This document shows, one piece after another, positions 15,728-24,038 of a stretch of DNA of 37,858 nucleotides. A program made the translations under genes and the position numbers. Positions within the stretch are counted from its first letter, which is position 1. Each line of letters starts with the position of its first letter. The notes beneath the pieces are model-generated. The model made no database searches. It saw only the letters and a list, made by a program, of their open reading frames with translations, and had not been told where the DNA came from. Source of the DNA: Lachnospiraceae bacterium (GTDB lineage: Bacteria; Bacillota; Clostridia; Lachnospirales; Lachnospiraceae); assembly GCA_910575255.1 (NCBI GenBank), contig CAJTEM010000041.1, forward strand, positions 1 through 37,858, read 5' to 3'.

Positions 15728-17863
15728 ATGAATAACAGTAAGGGAAAGGGACTTTTAGGCCTGCTGGTCTTGTTGTTTGCGGTGGGGCTGTTTGGGTTCT
15801 TCGGCTATGATACCATGGACCAGATCAAGCTGGGGCTGGATCTGGCCGGCGGCGTCAGCATCACTTATCAGGCAGTAGAGGAGAATCCGTCGGATGAAGA
15901 TATGGCGGACACGGTCTACAAGCTGCAGCAGAGGGTACAGAATTACAGTACAGAGGCAGAGGTATACCGGGAGGGATCCAATCGGATTAATATCGATATT
16001 CCCGGTGTTTCGGATGCCAATGCTATCTTGCAGGATCTGGGAAAGCCGGGGTCTCTGATCTTTATCGATGAGACCGGACAGGTGATCCTGACCGGGGATC
16101 AGGTGGCGACGGCTAAGGTGGGACAGATGGAACAGAACGGAATCCGTTCCTATGTGGTCAGCCTGACTTTCACTCCGGAGGGAACTACCAGCTTTGCGGA
16201 AGCGACGACGAACAATGTGGGTAAACGCATTTCCATTATTTATGACGGAGCCGTTATTTCCAGTCCGGTGGTGCGGGAGGCGATTACCGGCGGACAATGT
16301 CAGATCGACGGTATGGACGGATACGATGAGGCGAATAATCTGGCCTCGACCATCCGGATCGGTTCTCTGTCCCTGGAATTGGAAGAGCTGCGTTCCAATG
16401 TGGTGGGCGCCAAGCTGGGACAGGAGGCGATCGCGACCAGCCTGAAGGCCGGTGCAATCGGTTTTGCCCTGGTGGCGGTATTCATGATTGCAGTCTATCT
16501 GGTACCGGGCGTGGCTGCCGTGCTGGCTCTGGCAATGTATGTAGGACTGATTCTGATTCTGCTGGCAGCCTTTGAGGTGACGCTGACCTTGCCGGGTATT
16601 GCTGGCATTATCCTTTCTGTAGGTATGGCCGTGGATGCCAATGTTATCATCTTTACCCGTATCAAGGAGGAACTCGGGCATGGCAAAGTCGTGAGATCAG
16701 CGATCAAAACCGGTTTCAGCAAGGCTCTTTCAGCGATTGTGGACGGCAATATAACCACATTGATTGCGGCGGCCGTGCTTTATTTCCGCGGTTCCGGTAC
16801 AGTCAAAGGTTTTGCCACCACCCTGGCAATCGGTATTATCCTGTCGATGTTCACGGCTCTTTTCGTGACCCGTTTTGCTATTTATGGTTTGCTTAACATC
16901 GGGATCGAGAGCCCGAAGTTCTATGGCGTGAAAAAGGAAGGAAGGGTAATCGGTTTTCTCGGTAAGAGAAAGGTATGCTTTGCCATTTCGATTGTGATGG
17001 TAGCAGCAGGATGGGCGGCAATGCTTCTGAATAATGGCCAGACCGGGAGAGCGCTCAATTATGGAATGGATTTTACCGGCGGCACTTCGACAAATGTGAC
17101 GTTTAATGAGAACCTTTCTCTGGAGGATATCTCCAGCCGGGTCGTACCGGTGGTTTCTGAGATTACCGGCAATGCAGATGTGCAGACCCAGAAGGTGGAG
17201 GGCACCAATGAGGTGATTATTAAGACCCAGACCTTGTCTGTGGATCAGAGGCAGGCGCTGGAGGATGCCATGGTGGAAAATTTCGGCGTGGAGAAGGAAC
17301 TGATCACGGCAGAGAGCATTTCCGCAGCGGTCAGCAAGGAGATGAAGCAGGATGCGGTCGTGGCCGTGGTGCTGGCGACTATTCTGATGCTTTTGTATAT
17401 CTGGTTCCGGTTCAAGGATATCCGTTTTGCAACCAGTGCAATTCTGGCGCTGGTGCATGATGTGCTGGTGGTTCTGACCTTTTATGCGGTGGCGAAATGG
17501 TCGGTGGGTTCGACCTTTATTGCCTGTATGCTGACGATAGTAGGTTATTCCATCAATGCGACGATTGTTATCTTTGACCGTATCCGCGAGAACCTGGCAA
17601 ATAAGGCGCCCAAAGAGGAGATGGAGGAATTGGTGAACCGGAGTATTACCCAGACCTTCACGCGCAGTATCAATACCTCTCTGACGACCTTTATTATGGT
17701 ATTTGTGCTGTTCCTGCTTGGAGTATCCTCCATCCGGGAGTTTGCGCTTCCGCTGATGACCGGTATTGTGTGCGGAACCTATTCTTCGGTTTGTGTGACC
17801 GGTGCACTCTGGTATGTGATGACCATGGCAAAAGGGAGAAATTCTGCGGAGCCAAAGTCATAA
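15728..17863 (+). CDS. secDF: SecDF fused protein-export membrane protein
   Basis: This RND-family membrane protein uses the proton-motive force to help SecYEG/SecA move proteins across the membrane. SecD and SecF are joined in one chain of 711 residues, as in Bacillus and many Clostridia. The SecD half starts with a transmembrane helix and the signature IKLGLDLAGGVSITYQ (33-48), then a periplasmic-side domain and five helices including VGMAVDANVIIFTRIKEEL. The SecF half has its own signature YGMDFTGGTSTNVTF (D448, F449, T450, G451, G452) and a second TIVGYSINATIVIFDRIREN. The ATG at 15728 follows AAGGAGA by seven bases; upstream codons belong to the tandem repeat and scfB. tgt starts 47 bases later, in the same operon. 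Confidence 0.97.
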   Translation: MNNSKGKGLLGLLVLLFAVGLFGFFGYDTMDQIKLGLDLAGGVSITYQAVEENPSDEDMADTVYKLQQRVQNYSTEAEVYREGSNRINIDIPGVSDANAILQDLGKPGSLIFIDETGQVILTGDQVATAKVGQMEQNGIRSYVVSLTFTPEGTTSFAEATTNNVGKRISIIYDGAVISSPVVREAITGGQCQIDGMDGYDEANNLASTIRIGSLSLELEELRSNVVGAKLGQEAIATSLKAGAIGFALVAVFMIAVYLVPGVAAVLALAMYVGLILILLAAFEVTLTLPGIAGIILSVGMAVDANVIIFTRIKEELGHGKVVRSAIKTGFSKALSAIVDGNITTLIAAAVLYFRGSGTVKGFATTLAIGIILSMFTALFVTRFAIYGLLNIGIESPKFYGVKKEGRVIGFLGKRKVCFAISIVMVAAGWAAMLLNNGQTGRALNYGMDFTGGTSTNVTFNENLSLEDISSRVVPVVSEITGNADVQTQKVEGTNEVIIKTQTLSVDQRQALEDAMVENFGVEKELITAESISAAVSKEMKQDAVVAVVLATILMLLYIWFRFKDIRFATSAILALVHDVLVVLTFYAVAKWSVGSTFIACMLTIVGYSINATIVIFDRIRENLANKAPKEEMEELVNRSITQTFTRSINTSLTTFIMVFVLFLLGVSSIREFALPLMTGIVCGTYSSVCVTGALWYVMTMAKGRNSAEPKS

Positions 17864-17910
17864 AATCAGCATAAGCCACATACGAAAATGAATTCGGAAA
17901 AGGATGAAGC

Positions 17911-19053
17911 ATGAGATATCAATTGATTACAACGGAAGGCCGCGCCAAGCGGGCAGAGGTTCAGACGGTGCACGGCACAATCCAGACACCGGTTTTTATG
18001 AATGTGGGGACCGCAGCTGCGATCAAAGGCGCGGTATCCACGGATGACCTGCGCCAGATCGGGACACAGATAGAGCTTTCGAATACCTATCATCTGCATG
18101 TCCGGACCGGAGACAAGAAGATCCGACAGCTCGGGGGACTGCATCGTTTTATGAACTGGGACCGGCCGATCCTCACAGACTCCGGGGGATTCCAGGTATT
18201 TTCCCTGGCCGGCCTGCGCAAAATCAAGGAGGAGGGGGTTTATTTTCGCTCTCATATCGACGGAAGGAAGATATTCATGGGACCAGAGGAGAGCATGCAG
18301 ATCCAGTCCAACTTAGGTTCTACCATTGCCATGGCCTTTGACGAATGCCCGCCCAGCCATGCCGAGGAGGGGTATATCAGGAATTCGGTGGAACGGACGA
18401 CCCGATGGCTCGAGCGATGCAAGCGGGAAATGGAGAGGCTGAATTCTCTGCCGGATACCATTAACCGAAAACAGCTGCTGTTTGGGATCAATCAGGGCGG
18501 TGTGGTGGAAGAGATCCGCATAGAGCATGCGAAAACTATTGCGGGGATGGATCTGGATGGCTATGCAATCGGCGGTCTGGCTGTGGGGGAGAGTCATGAG
18601 GAGATGTACCATATTCTTGATGTGACGGTTCCGCATCTGCCGCAGGACAAACCGACCTATCTGATGGGAGTGGGAACCCCGGCCAATATTCTGGAAGCCG
18701 TGGATCGGGGCGTGGATTTCTTTGATTGTGTGTATCCGTCCAGGAACGGACGCCACAGCCATGTATATACGAATCAGGGAAAGCTGAATCTTCTGAATCA
18801 GAAATATGAACTGGATTCCAGGCCCATCGAGGAGGGCTGTCAGTGTCCGGCATGCCGTTCCTACAGCAGGGCTTATATCCGCCATCTGTTTAAGGCGAAA
18901 GAAATGCTGGGAATGCGATTATGTGTCTTGCACAATTTGTATTTTTATAATACAATGATGGAAGAGATTCGCGACGCAATCGAAGATCACCGTTATGCAG
19001 AATATAAAGCAAAGAAGCTTAGCGGGATGGAGGCAGGACCGCAGGAGGATTAG
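17911..19053 (+). CDS. tgt: tRNA-guanine transglycosylase
   Basis: Tgt swaps the wobble guanine of tRNAs with GUN anticodons for a queuosine-type base. The 380-residue TIM barrel has the general acid/base Asp90 in ILTDSGGFQVFSL, the pocket motif GYAIGGLAVGESHEEMY, the nucleophile Asp272 in FFDCVYPSRNGRH, and a zinc site CQCPAC (Cys310, 312 and 315) with His341. No queuosine-synthesis genes (queC, D, E, F or A) are in the window, so whether it uses preQ1 or salvaged queuine cannot be settled here; some clostridial Tgt enzymes are reported to take queuine. Gene order secDF-tgt-yajC echoes the E. coli queA-tgt-yajC-secD-secF cluster. Confidence 0.97.
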   Translation: MRYQLITTEGRAKRAEVQTVHGTIQTPVFMNVGTAAAIKGAVSTDDLRQIGTQIELSNTYHLHVRTGDKKIRQLGGLHRFMNWDRPILTDSGGFQVFSLAGLRKIKEEGVYFRSHIDGRKIFMGPEESMQIQSNLGSTIAMAFDECPPSHAEEGYIRNSVERTTRWLERCKREMERLNSLPDTINRKQLLFGINQGGVVEEIRIEHAKTIAGMDLDGYAIGGLAVGESHEEMYHILDVTVPHLPQDKPTYLMGVGTPANILEAVDRGVDFFDCVYPSRNGRHSHVYTNQGKLNLLNQKYELDSRPIEEGCQCPACRSYSRAYIRHLFKAKEMLGMRLCVLHNLYFYNTMMEEIRDAIEDHRYAEYKAKKLSGMEAGPQED

Positions 19054-19137
19054 AACGGATTCTGCCGATAACTATCACAAAGAAAGAAGAAGCAGACATC
19101 CGGCGAGGCGACAGGGTGGTCTGTGAGGAGGGTGCTT

Positions 19138-19434
19138 ATGTTGACAGCAACACAAACCGGCGGAATGCCGATGTCCCTGTTATTCGGTTATATTATCTTT
19201 TTCATCGTGCTGATGTATTTTATGGCGATCCGCCCGCAGCAGAAGGAAAAGAAGAAGAGAGAAGAACTGATGGCCAGTGTGGCGATCGGTGATACGGTAC
19301 TGACCAGCAGCGGATTCTATGGTGTGATCATTGATATGACCGATGATACGGTGATCGTGGAATTCGGCAGCGACCGGCATTGCCGGATTCCCATGCAGAA
19401 GGCGGCGATTGTGCAGGTGGAAAAGCCGCAGTAG
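19138..19434 (+). CDS. yajC: Preprotein translocase accessory subunit YajC
   Basis: A 98-residue single-span membrane protein that joins SecDF in the holotranslocon. The transmembrane helix LLFGYIIFFIVLMYFMAI is followed by the family motif RPQQKEKKKREELMASVAIGD and the small beta domain DTVLTSSGFYGVIIDMTDD. The ATG at 19138 is preferred because AGGAGGG lies five bases upstream; an in-frame GTG at 19123 has no such site. It ends the secDF-tgt-yajC run before a strong terminator. Confidence 0.95.
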   Translation: MLTATQTGGMPMSLLFGYIIFFIVLMYFMAIRPQQKEKKKREELMASVAIGDTVLTSSGFYGVIIDMTDDTVIVEFGSDRHCRIPMQKAAIVQVEKPQ

Positions 19435-19475
19435 ACGGCAGCGGGGTTGTGGAGAGTATAGGAGTTTGAGGCAAG

Positions 19476-19511
19476 AGCAGGCGGATTGTTTTGGGAATCT
19501 GTCTGCTTTTT
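19476..19511 (+). terminator. Terminator of the secDF-tgt-yajC operon
   Basis: A 12-base stem (19476-19487 with 19496-19507, two G-T pairs) closes an 8-base loop and is followed by TTTT. It lies 42 bases after yajC. Confidence 0.88.
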
Positions 19512-19545
19512 GCAACAGACGGCAGCTATGAGGAGGAATAAGTTT

Positions 19546-20235
19546 ATGTTATCTGGAATTTTTAATTATGATAATCCGTTCTGGAGATTTATCGGCAAGT
19601 TCTGCGACGTTATGATTCTGAATGTGCTTTGGGTGCTGTGCAGCATTCCGGTTGTGACGATGGGCGCTTCCACTACAGCGGTTTATTATGTGACCCTGAA
19701 GCTGGTGAGGGATGAAGAGGGCCCCACGATCCGCTCCTTTTTCAGATCCTTTAAGGAGAATTTCAGACAGGCGACCATCATCTGGCTGATTATGCTGGCA
19801 GCAGGCAGCCTGCTGGGCTTTGATCTGTACTTTTTCCTGGCAATACAGCGTACAGCATCCGCACTGCGTACGGTGATGCTGGCAGTTTTCGGCGGCTTTC
19901 TGATGGTATATCTTTTGGTGCTGATGCTGGTATTCCCGCTGCAGGCACGTTTCTATAATCCTGTGAAGAGAACCCTGTTCAATGCGTTTTTCATGTCGGT
20001 ACGCCATATCGGGCATACGGTTGGGATGATACTGATGGATATCCTGCTGGTGATGGCGGCGGTCTTTGTGCTGCCGATGCTTCAGGCTCTGCTGTTCTTG
20101 TTCGGATTCCCCCTGTTTGCATTTCTCAATTCCTATGTGATTGTGGGAATCTTTGACAGGTACATGCCGAAGGAGGGGGAGGGCAGAGACCATCCGCTGG
20201 AGCTATTGGAGGCAGGGGGGAAGGAAGGGCGGTAA
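19546..20235 (+). CDS. YesL-like DUF624 membrane protein
   Basis: A 229-residue membrane protein beginning GIFNYDNPFWRFIGKFCDVM, then VLWVLCSIPVVTMGASTTAV. This is the typical opening of the DUF624/YesL family. About five hydrophobic segments are visible. YesL-type genes often sit beside carbohydrate ABC transporters with LacI or AraC regulators; here such a locus begins 1.1 kb downstream, but a truncated gene and a terminator separate them. AGGAGG nine bases before the ATG sets the start; the open frame before it has no family support. The biochemical role is unknown; a part in transporter assembly or sensing has been guessed from context in the family. Confidence 0.88.
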   Translation: MLSGIFNYDNPFWRFIGKFCDVMILNVLWVLCSIPVVTMGASTTAVYYVTLKLVRDEEGPTIRSFFRSFKENFRQATIIWLIMLAAGSLLGFDLYFFLAIQRTASALRTVMLAVFGGFLMVYLLVLMLVFPLQARFYNPVKRTLFNAFFMSVRHIGHTVGMILMDILLVMAAVFVLPMLQALLFLFGFPLFAFLNSYVIVGIFDRYMPKEGEGRDHPLELLEAGGKEGR

Positions 20236-20256
20236 TATTAAGAGTTAAGCAGTTAT

Positions 20257-21264
20257 GTGAGTGAGAATTTTAAGATTCTGAGAGACTTTATGGAACAGGA
20301 GGAAGCAACTACACGAAGGCCGTGGGTAGAAATGTGGATTCAGGCTATCTTGCGTTCTGCAGGGGGTGGATTTCAGGGATTACCGGAGCTGGATGAATTC
20401 CTGGAAAGACGGGGAAAGAAAATGGTATGTATTCTGGATGGCCTGGAAGATCTTTGTATGGATGCACAGCTTGCCAGAACAGATACCTGGAAATATGCGG
20501 TTCGTGCCATATGCCAGGATGTAATTAATGAGCTGGACAATCTTGATTATGGAAATATCGGGATTCTGGTGTTTGCCCGCAGGGATATGCTGAGCGAGGC
20601 AATTGATACGAATTACGAGCAATTCAGGAATATTTATCTCAAATATGAATTGAACTGGAGTCAGACGGAGGCGTTGCGGCTGGTTTTGTGGCTGGCGGCA
20701 AGGGCTTATCCGATGCTGTCAGAAGGGATTGATATTACGAACGCAACGAAAGAGGTATTGGCAGAAAAGCTGACCAGGCTTTGGGGATTAAAGTTAGGCA
20801 GGGAAAACTCCAAAGAGGCATTTTCCGACCGCTGGATTATGGCTGCATTGTCAGACTTTTCCGGTCAGCTTCAGGCAAGGGATATTGTCAGATTCTTAAA
20901 GTATGCAACGAATGATTATGCAGGCATGAATATGGTATATCCTGACAGACTGATCATGCCTTTGGAAATAAGAAATGCAATATTGCCCTGTTCGGAAGAC
21001 AAATTGGAGGAGATTAAGTCAGAAATGAAAAATATCTATGAGATCCTTCAGAAGTTTATGGACATGGATAGTGAAAAAAAGACCCTGCCAATGACTTTGG
21101 ATAAAATAGAGTTAACAGGAGAGCAGATATCCCGTCTGGAGGGACAGGGATTCTTGAAAATATCGGATAAGAAATATTATCTTCCCGAGATTATCCGGTT
21201 GGCTCTTGGCTTCCGGTATGAGAAGGGAGCCAGACCGAAGGTCTTGTCCCTGTTGGTAAAGTAA
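20257..21264 (+). pseudogene. P-loop ATPase fragment lacking the N-terminal Walker A part
   Basis: The 335-codon frame reads KMVCILDGLEDLCMDAQLA, a Walker B-like strand followed by Asp-Gly and Glu-Asp, and then GNIGILVFARRDMLSEAI, a sensor or arginine-type strand. LNWSQTEALRLVLWLAARA follows. These resemble the second half of large MinD/ParA-like or KAP-like P-loop ATPases of Firmicutes. No Walker A (GxxxxGKT/S) is present. The first possible start is a GTG at 20257 without a ribosome binding site, and the frame is already open back to 20242, just after a stop. This suggests the 5' part was lost by deletion when it became joined to the YesL-like gene 21 bases upstream. It could still be expressed, but it is unlikely to bind ATP. 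Confidence 0.6.
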
Positions 21265-21271
21265 GGCAAAG

Positions 21272-21317
21272 AAAACCCCGGAATCCGGCAATGACAAAAG
21301 CCGGGTTCCGGGGTTTT
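21272..21317. terminator. Bidirectional terminator between the ATPase fragment and the LacI-SBP gene
   Basis: An 18-base stem (21272-21289 with 21300-21317, one G-T pair) starts with AAAA and ends with TTTT. It ends the plus-strand transcript and, read from the other side, the minus-strand regulator gene. Confidence 0.93.
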
Positions 21318-21322
21318 CATGC

Positions 21323-23542
21323 TTAGAATTTCCAGCGGAAATGCTTCTCGAACAATTCCTGTGCATTCTTGAGCGCCTCTTCCGGAGAACAGATATTGCT
21401 GTAGGCATTTTTGACGGCCATTCCCAGGATATTGAGGTATTTTCTCTCATCAAAGGGAGTCAGCTCCCGTTCCGGGACACGTCTTCCTCTGGCCAGCGGG
21501 AAGCATCGCTCGGTAAGGTTGATCCAGGGGAAATTATTGACAACCTCATAGTTCTCGTAAGTTTTCTTGCAGGGAGAGGTGCTGCCTAAGAGTGCTGCCG
21601 CGGAGGAGATGGGTTCGCTGCACATCCATTTGATAAAGGAGAGAGCCTCCTTCGGGTGTCTGGAATAGCGGGATACGCCCAGGCTGCCTCCGCCGATGAT
21701 GGGATTGGCTCCCGGCATCATGGTATAGCCGATATTGCCGACCACATGGGAATTCTGTGCCAGAAGATCACTGGCAAAATTGCTGTAAAGAACCGACATG
21801 GCAAAGCTGCCGGAGGCAAAGCTTCGGGCAGTGTCGACCCACCAGCTGCAGTAGGAGGGAGAGGTATACCGGCGGAGTTCCAGAAGCTCCTTTAGGGACT
21901 GGAGGCAGATCTCGGAATCCAGGTGGATCTCTTCCCGGTCATCGTACAGGTTATCCTGATGGCTGAACAGGCGGGTCATAAATTCCGTGCCGGCAACGCC
22001 CGTGGAACCTAAGGTAATGGTGGCCCCGTAATCCACCGGAGAGGAGGGATGAACGGATTTGGTAAAAAATGCAGCAATCCGGTTGAATTCCTCAAAGGTT
22101 TCCGGCGTTTTTAATTCGGCTCTGTGCTGCTCGTAATAGATCCGCCGGTAAATCGGGCTTTCAAACAGATCCTTTCGATAGTACAGAAGCTGGGTGCTGG
22201 GAGTGGAGGGCAGTGCATAGATCTGCCCGTGGATCCGGCTGTACTGCTCCGGAACACCGTTTAAAAAAGCAGAGAGGCCAGAGCCGATATCCGGGTCAAT
22301 TTCCGTCAGCGGCATCAGAAGTTTGTCGGCAAACCAGGAAAGCCAGGTCACATCCAGACGCAGGATATCAAAGCTGGAGCCGGCGTTCAGGGCATTGAAG
22401 GCTTCGTAAATCTCATCATAGGAATAAATGCAGATATTGACCGGAATGTTGCTCTTTTTTGTATAAAGCCGGGTAAAATTCTGCATAATATAAGCTTCCG
22501 GACTGTCCAGTGTAATGACGTTCAGGGCCTGGCAGTTTCCGGGCGCAATGATATTGGCATGCCAGTTGCGGAAGCCGCTTCCCTGCAGATAGGTGGTCTT
22601 GCCGGTATCCCCGGATTGGGACAGAGTCCTGCGGATCAGGCGTTCGGCAGCACGCTTTCCCAGAAGACGGTAATCCATCTCGTATTTGACAAAGTCATTC
22701 TCCGGCATGGTGAATATCGGAGATACGGTGCAGATCTCAAGCGGATATTTGGAATCATAAAAGCTCAGACAGAGATCCTTGACACCCTCGGCAAAGCCAT
22801 AGTTGGAGATGTAAAAAGCCTGTGGGATCGGCTGACTGAAAATCTGCATAATATTCTGATAACGCCGGAAAAAGTCTGTCTGTATGTGGGTGATCTGGCA
22901 GTCGGAACCTTCCATAACTTCCAGAAAGCTCTGGTAAAAGTCCGATTCATTGGAATGGCTTAGGTTCCCGGTCACAAGACAAATATTGTCAAACCCTCTT
23001 GCGCGGGCATTCTTTGCCATCTCATGGCCGGCATTTCGATAATCAAAGCCGATGAAATCGGCGGAAAAGGACGGACGGTGTTCTACAAACAGAATGTCCG
23101 GTTCTTCATCTGCAAGCGAGGAATTCCTGCTCTTATAGACAGCTTCTTCATAGGAAGTTCCGGCCACCACCGAAAGGCAGGCGATTCCTTTGACCAGAAG
23201 GGGACGTGCCTCCATAAGCGCTTCTTCCTCGCTGCCGGGAGCATTTTCATTGGTCAGATGTCTGGTTACGGAGAAACCCTTGTGCCGGGCGTAGCTCTTG
23301 AAGGCAGAATAGAAATCTTCATATTGCCGGGCCCGGGAATCCGGCATAATTACGGCAAGAGAGTTGCTTGGTCCCTTGCGCAGCAGGGCGGCCCGTTCGT
23401 TGGGAGCATATCCCAGCTGATTGGCAGCTTCCATCACTCTTTTAATCTTTTCACTGCTGACATTCCCCTTGCCATTGAGAACATTGGAAACGGTTCCCTG
23501 AGCAACGCCTGCCAGTTTGGCAATATCCTTGATTGTAACCAT
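21323..23542 (-). CDS. LacI-family repressor fused to an ABC solute-binding-protein domain
   Basis: The 739-residue protein starts with a LacI helix-turn-helix and hinge (MVTIKDIAKLAGVAQGTVSN, then NQLGYAPNERAALLRKG). Next comes a LacI-type PBP1 sensor domain to about residue 335 (NSLAVIMPDS, FIGFDYRNAGHEMAKNARAR, ICLVTGNLSHSNESDFYQSF). From about 340 to the end it is a family-1 extracellular solute-binding protein (ALNVITLDSPEAYIMQNFTR, LPSTPSTQLLYYRKDLFESP, SYCSWWVDTARSFASGSFAM, GGGSLGVSRYSRHPKEALSF). There is no signal peptide, so this binding domain must work in the cytoplasm. AGGAGG five bases before the ATG at 23542 sets the start, although an upstream in-frame ATG exists at 23560. It diverges from a solute-binding lipoprotein and two permeases, which it probably controls. 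One chain therefore carries two different ligand-binding folds on one DNA-binding head. Confidence 0.93.
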   Translation of the reverse strand: MVTIKDIAKLAGVAQGTVSNVLNGKGNVSSEKIKRVMEAANQLGYAPNERAALLRKGPSNSLAVIMPDSRARQYEDFYSAFKSYARHKGFSVTRHLTNENAPGSEEEALMEARPLLVKGIACLSVVAGTSYEEAVYKSRNSSLADEEPDILFVEHRPSFSADFIGFDYRNAGHEMAKNARARGFDNICLVTGNLSHSNESDFYQSFLEVMEGSDCQITHIQTDFFRRYQNIMQIFSQPIPQAFYISNYGFAEGVKDLCLSFYDSKYPLEICTVSPIFTMPENDFVKYEMDYRLLGKRAAERLIRRTLSQSGDTGKTTYLQGSGFRNWHANIIAPGNCQALNVITLDSPEAYIMQNFTRLYTKKSNIPVNICIYSYDEIYEAFNALNAGSSFDILRLDVTWLSWFADKLLMPLTEIDPDIGSGLSAFLNGVPEQYSRIHGQIYALPSTPSTQLLYYRKDLFESPIYRRIYYEQHRAELKTPETFEEFNRIAAFFTKSVHPSSPVDYGATITLGSTGVAGTEFMTRLFSHQDNLYDDREEIHLDSEICLQSLKELLELRRYTSPSYCSWWVDTARSFASGSFAMSVLYSNFASDLLAQNSHVVGNIGYTMMPGANPIIGGGSLGVSRYSRHPKEALSFIKWMCSEPISSAAALLGSTSPCKKTYENYEVVNNFPWINLTERCFPLARGRRVPERELTPFDERKYLNILGMAVKNAYSNICSPEEALKNAQELFEKHFRWKF

Positions 23543-23592
23543 AGTTTCCTCCTGTCCCATTTTTATATCATAGGAAAGTGCGTCCTATGATA

Positions 23593-23743
23593 CAAAAACG
23601 TTCCGTGAGGATCGCAACACGGTGTGAGCTTGTTCACTAAGCTCACTGCATTCGCTAAGTGAGCCAATGCCTGCGGCAGAAAGGAATTGTGTCGCTGCCG
23701 CAGTCCGCCGCAGGCGGAGAATCCTGCGGAGCAGGATTCTTAT
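23593..23743. repeat. GC-rich REP-like repeat, copy 2, bracketed by 10-bp direct repeats
   Basis: The right part (23673-23741) matches 9832-9900, and the last 37 bases are identical. The whole 151-base block is flanked by TCCTATGATA at 23583-23592 and again at 23744-23753, as a target-site duplication would look. Inside is a second hairpin, GCTCACT...AGTGAGC. It sits in the 5' leader region of the regulator gene. A further inverted copy, TATCATAGGA, at 23566-23575 means the direct repeat could instead be part of local repeat structure. Confidence 0.7.
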
Positions 23744-23803
23744 TCCTATGATATCATGTACGCCATGAAATGGCAATCATAAAAATCATCAAAAACAAGG
23801 TTG

Positions 23804-23818
23804 TTGAACAGTGTTCAA
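23804..23818. promoter_or_regulatory. Candidate LacI-type operator 1
   Basis: TTGAACAGTGTTCAA is a perfect 7+1+7 palindrome in the intergenic region between the fused regulator and the binding-protein gene. Its TTGAA...TTCAA ends resemble LacI-family half-sites, although the odd-length centre is not the usual CG. It lies upstream of the minus-strand regulator gene and 140 bases before the plus-strand promoter. Confidence 0.45.
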
Positions 23819-23956
23819 ATAAAAAAGCCGACGGATGCAGGGGAAGAGGAGATTATTTTTGACAAAAGTGATAAAAGACGGCAAAATTAAATTAAAAACA
23901 GGAGCAAAATGTTGCAAAAAATAAGGGAGAAACTTGTAAAAAATACGCAATAAGAA

Positions 23957-23985
23957 TTGACACGTTTCAAAAAAGGTGTTATAAT
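23957..23985 (+). promoter_or_regulatory. Promoter of the ABC transporter operon with overlapping LacI-type operator
   Basis: TTGACA (23957-23962) and TATAAT (23980-23985), 17 bases apart, form a perfect consensus promoter 53 bases before the lipoprotein start. The bases TTGACACGTTTCAA (23957-23970) form a 14-base palindrome with a central CG and one mismatched pair, the shape of a LacI-family operator. It covers the -35 box, so a bound repressor would exclude RNA polymerase. Confidence 0.7.
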
Positions 23986-24038
23986 CCCCTTATCAGTTCA
24001 AATAAGAGATTTCCTACAAAAAACAAGGAGGAGTAAAC

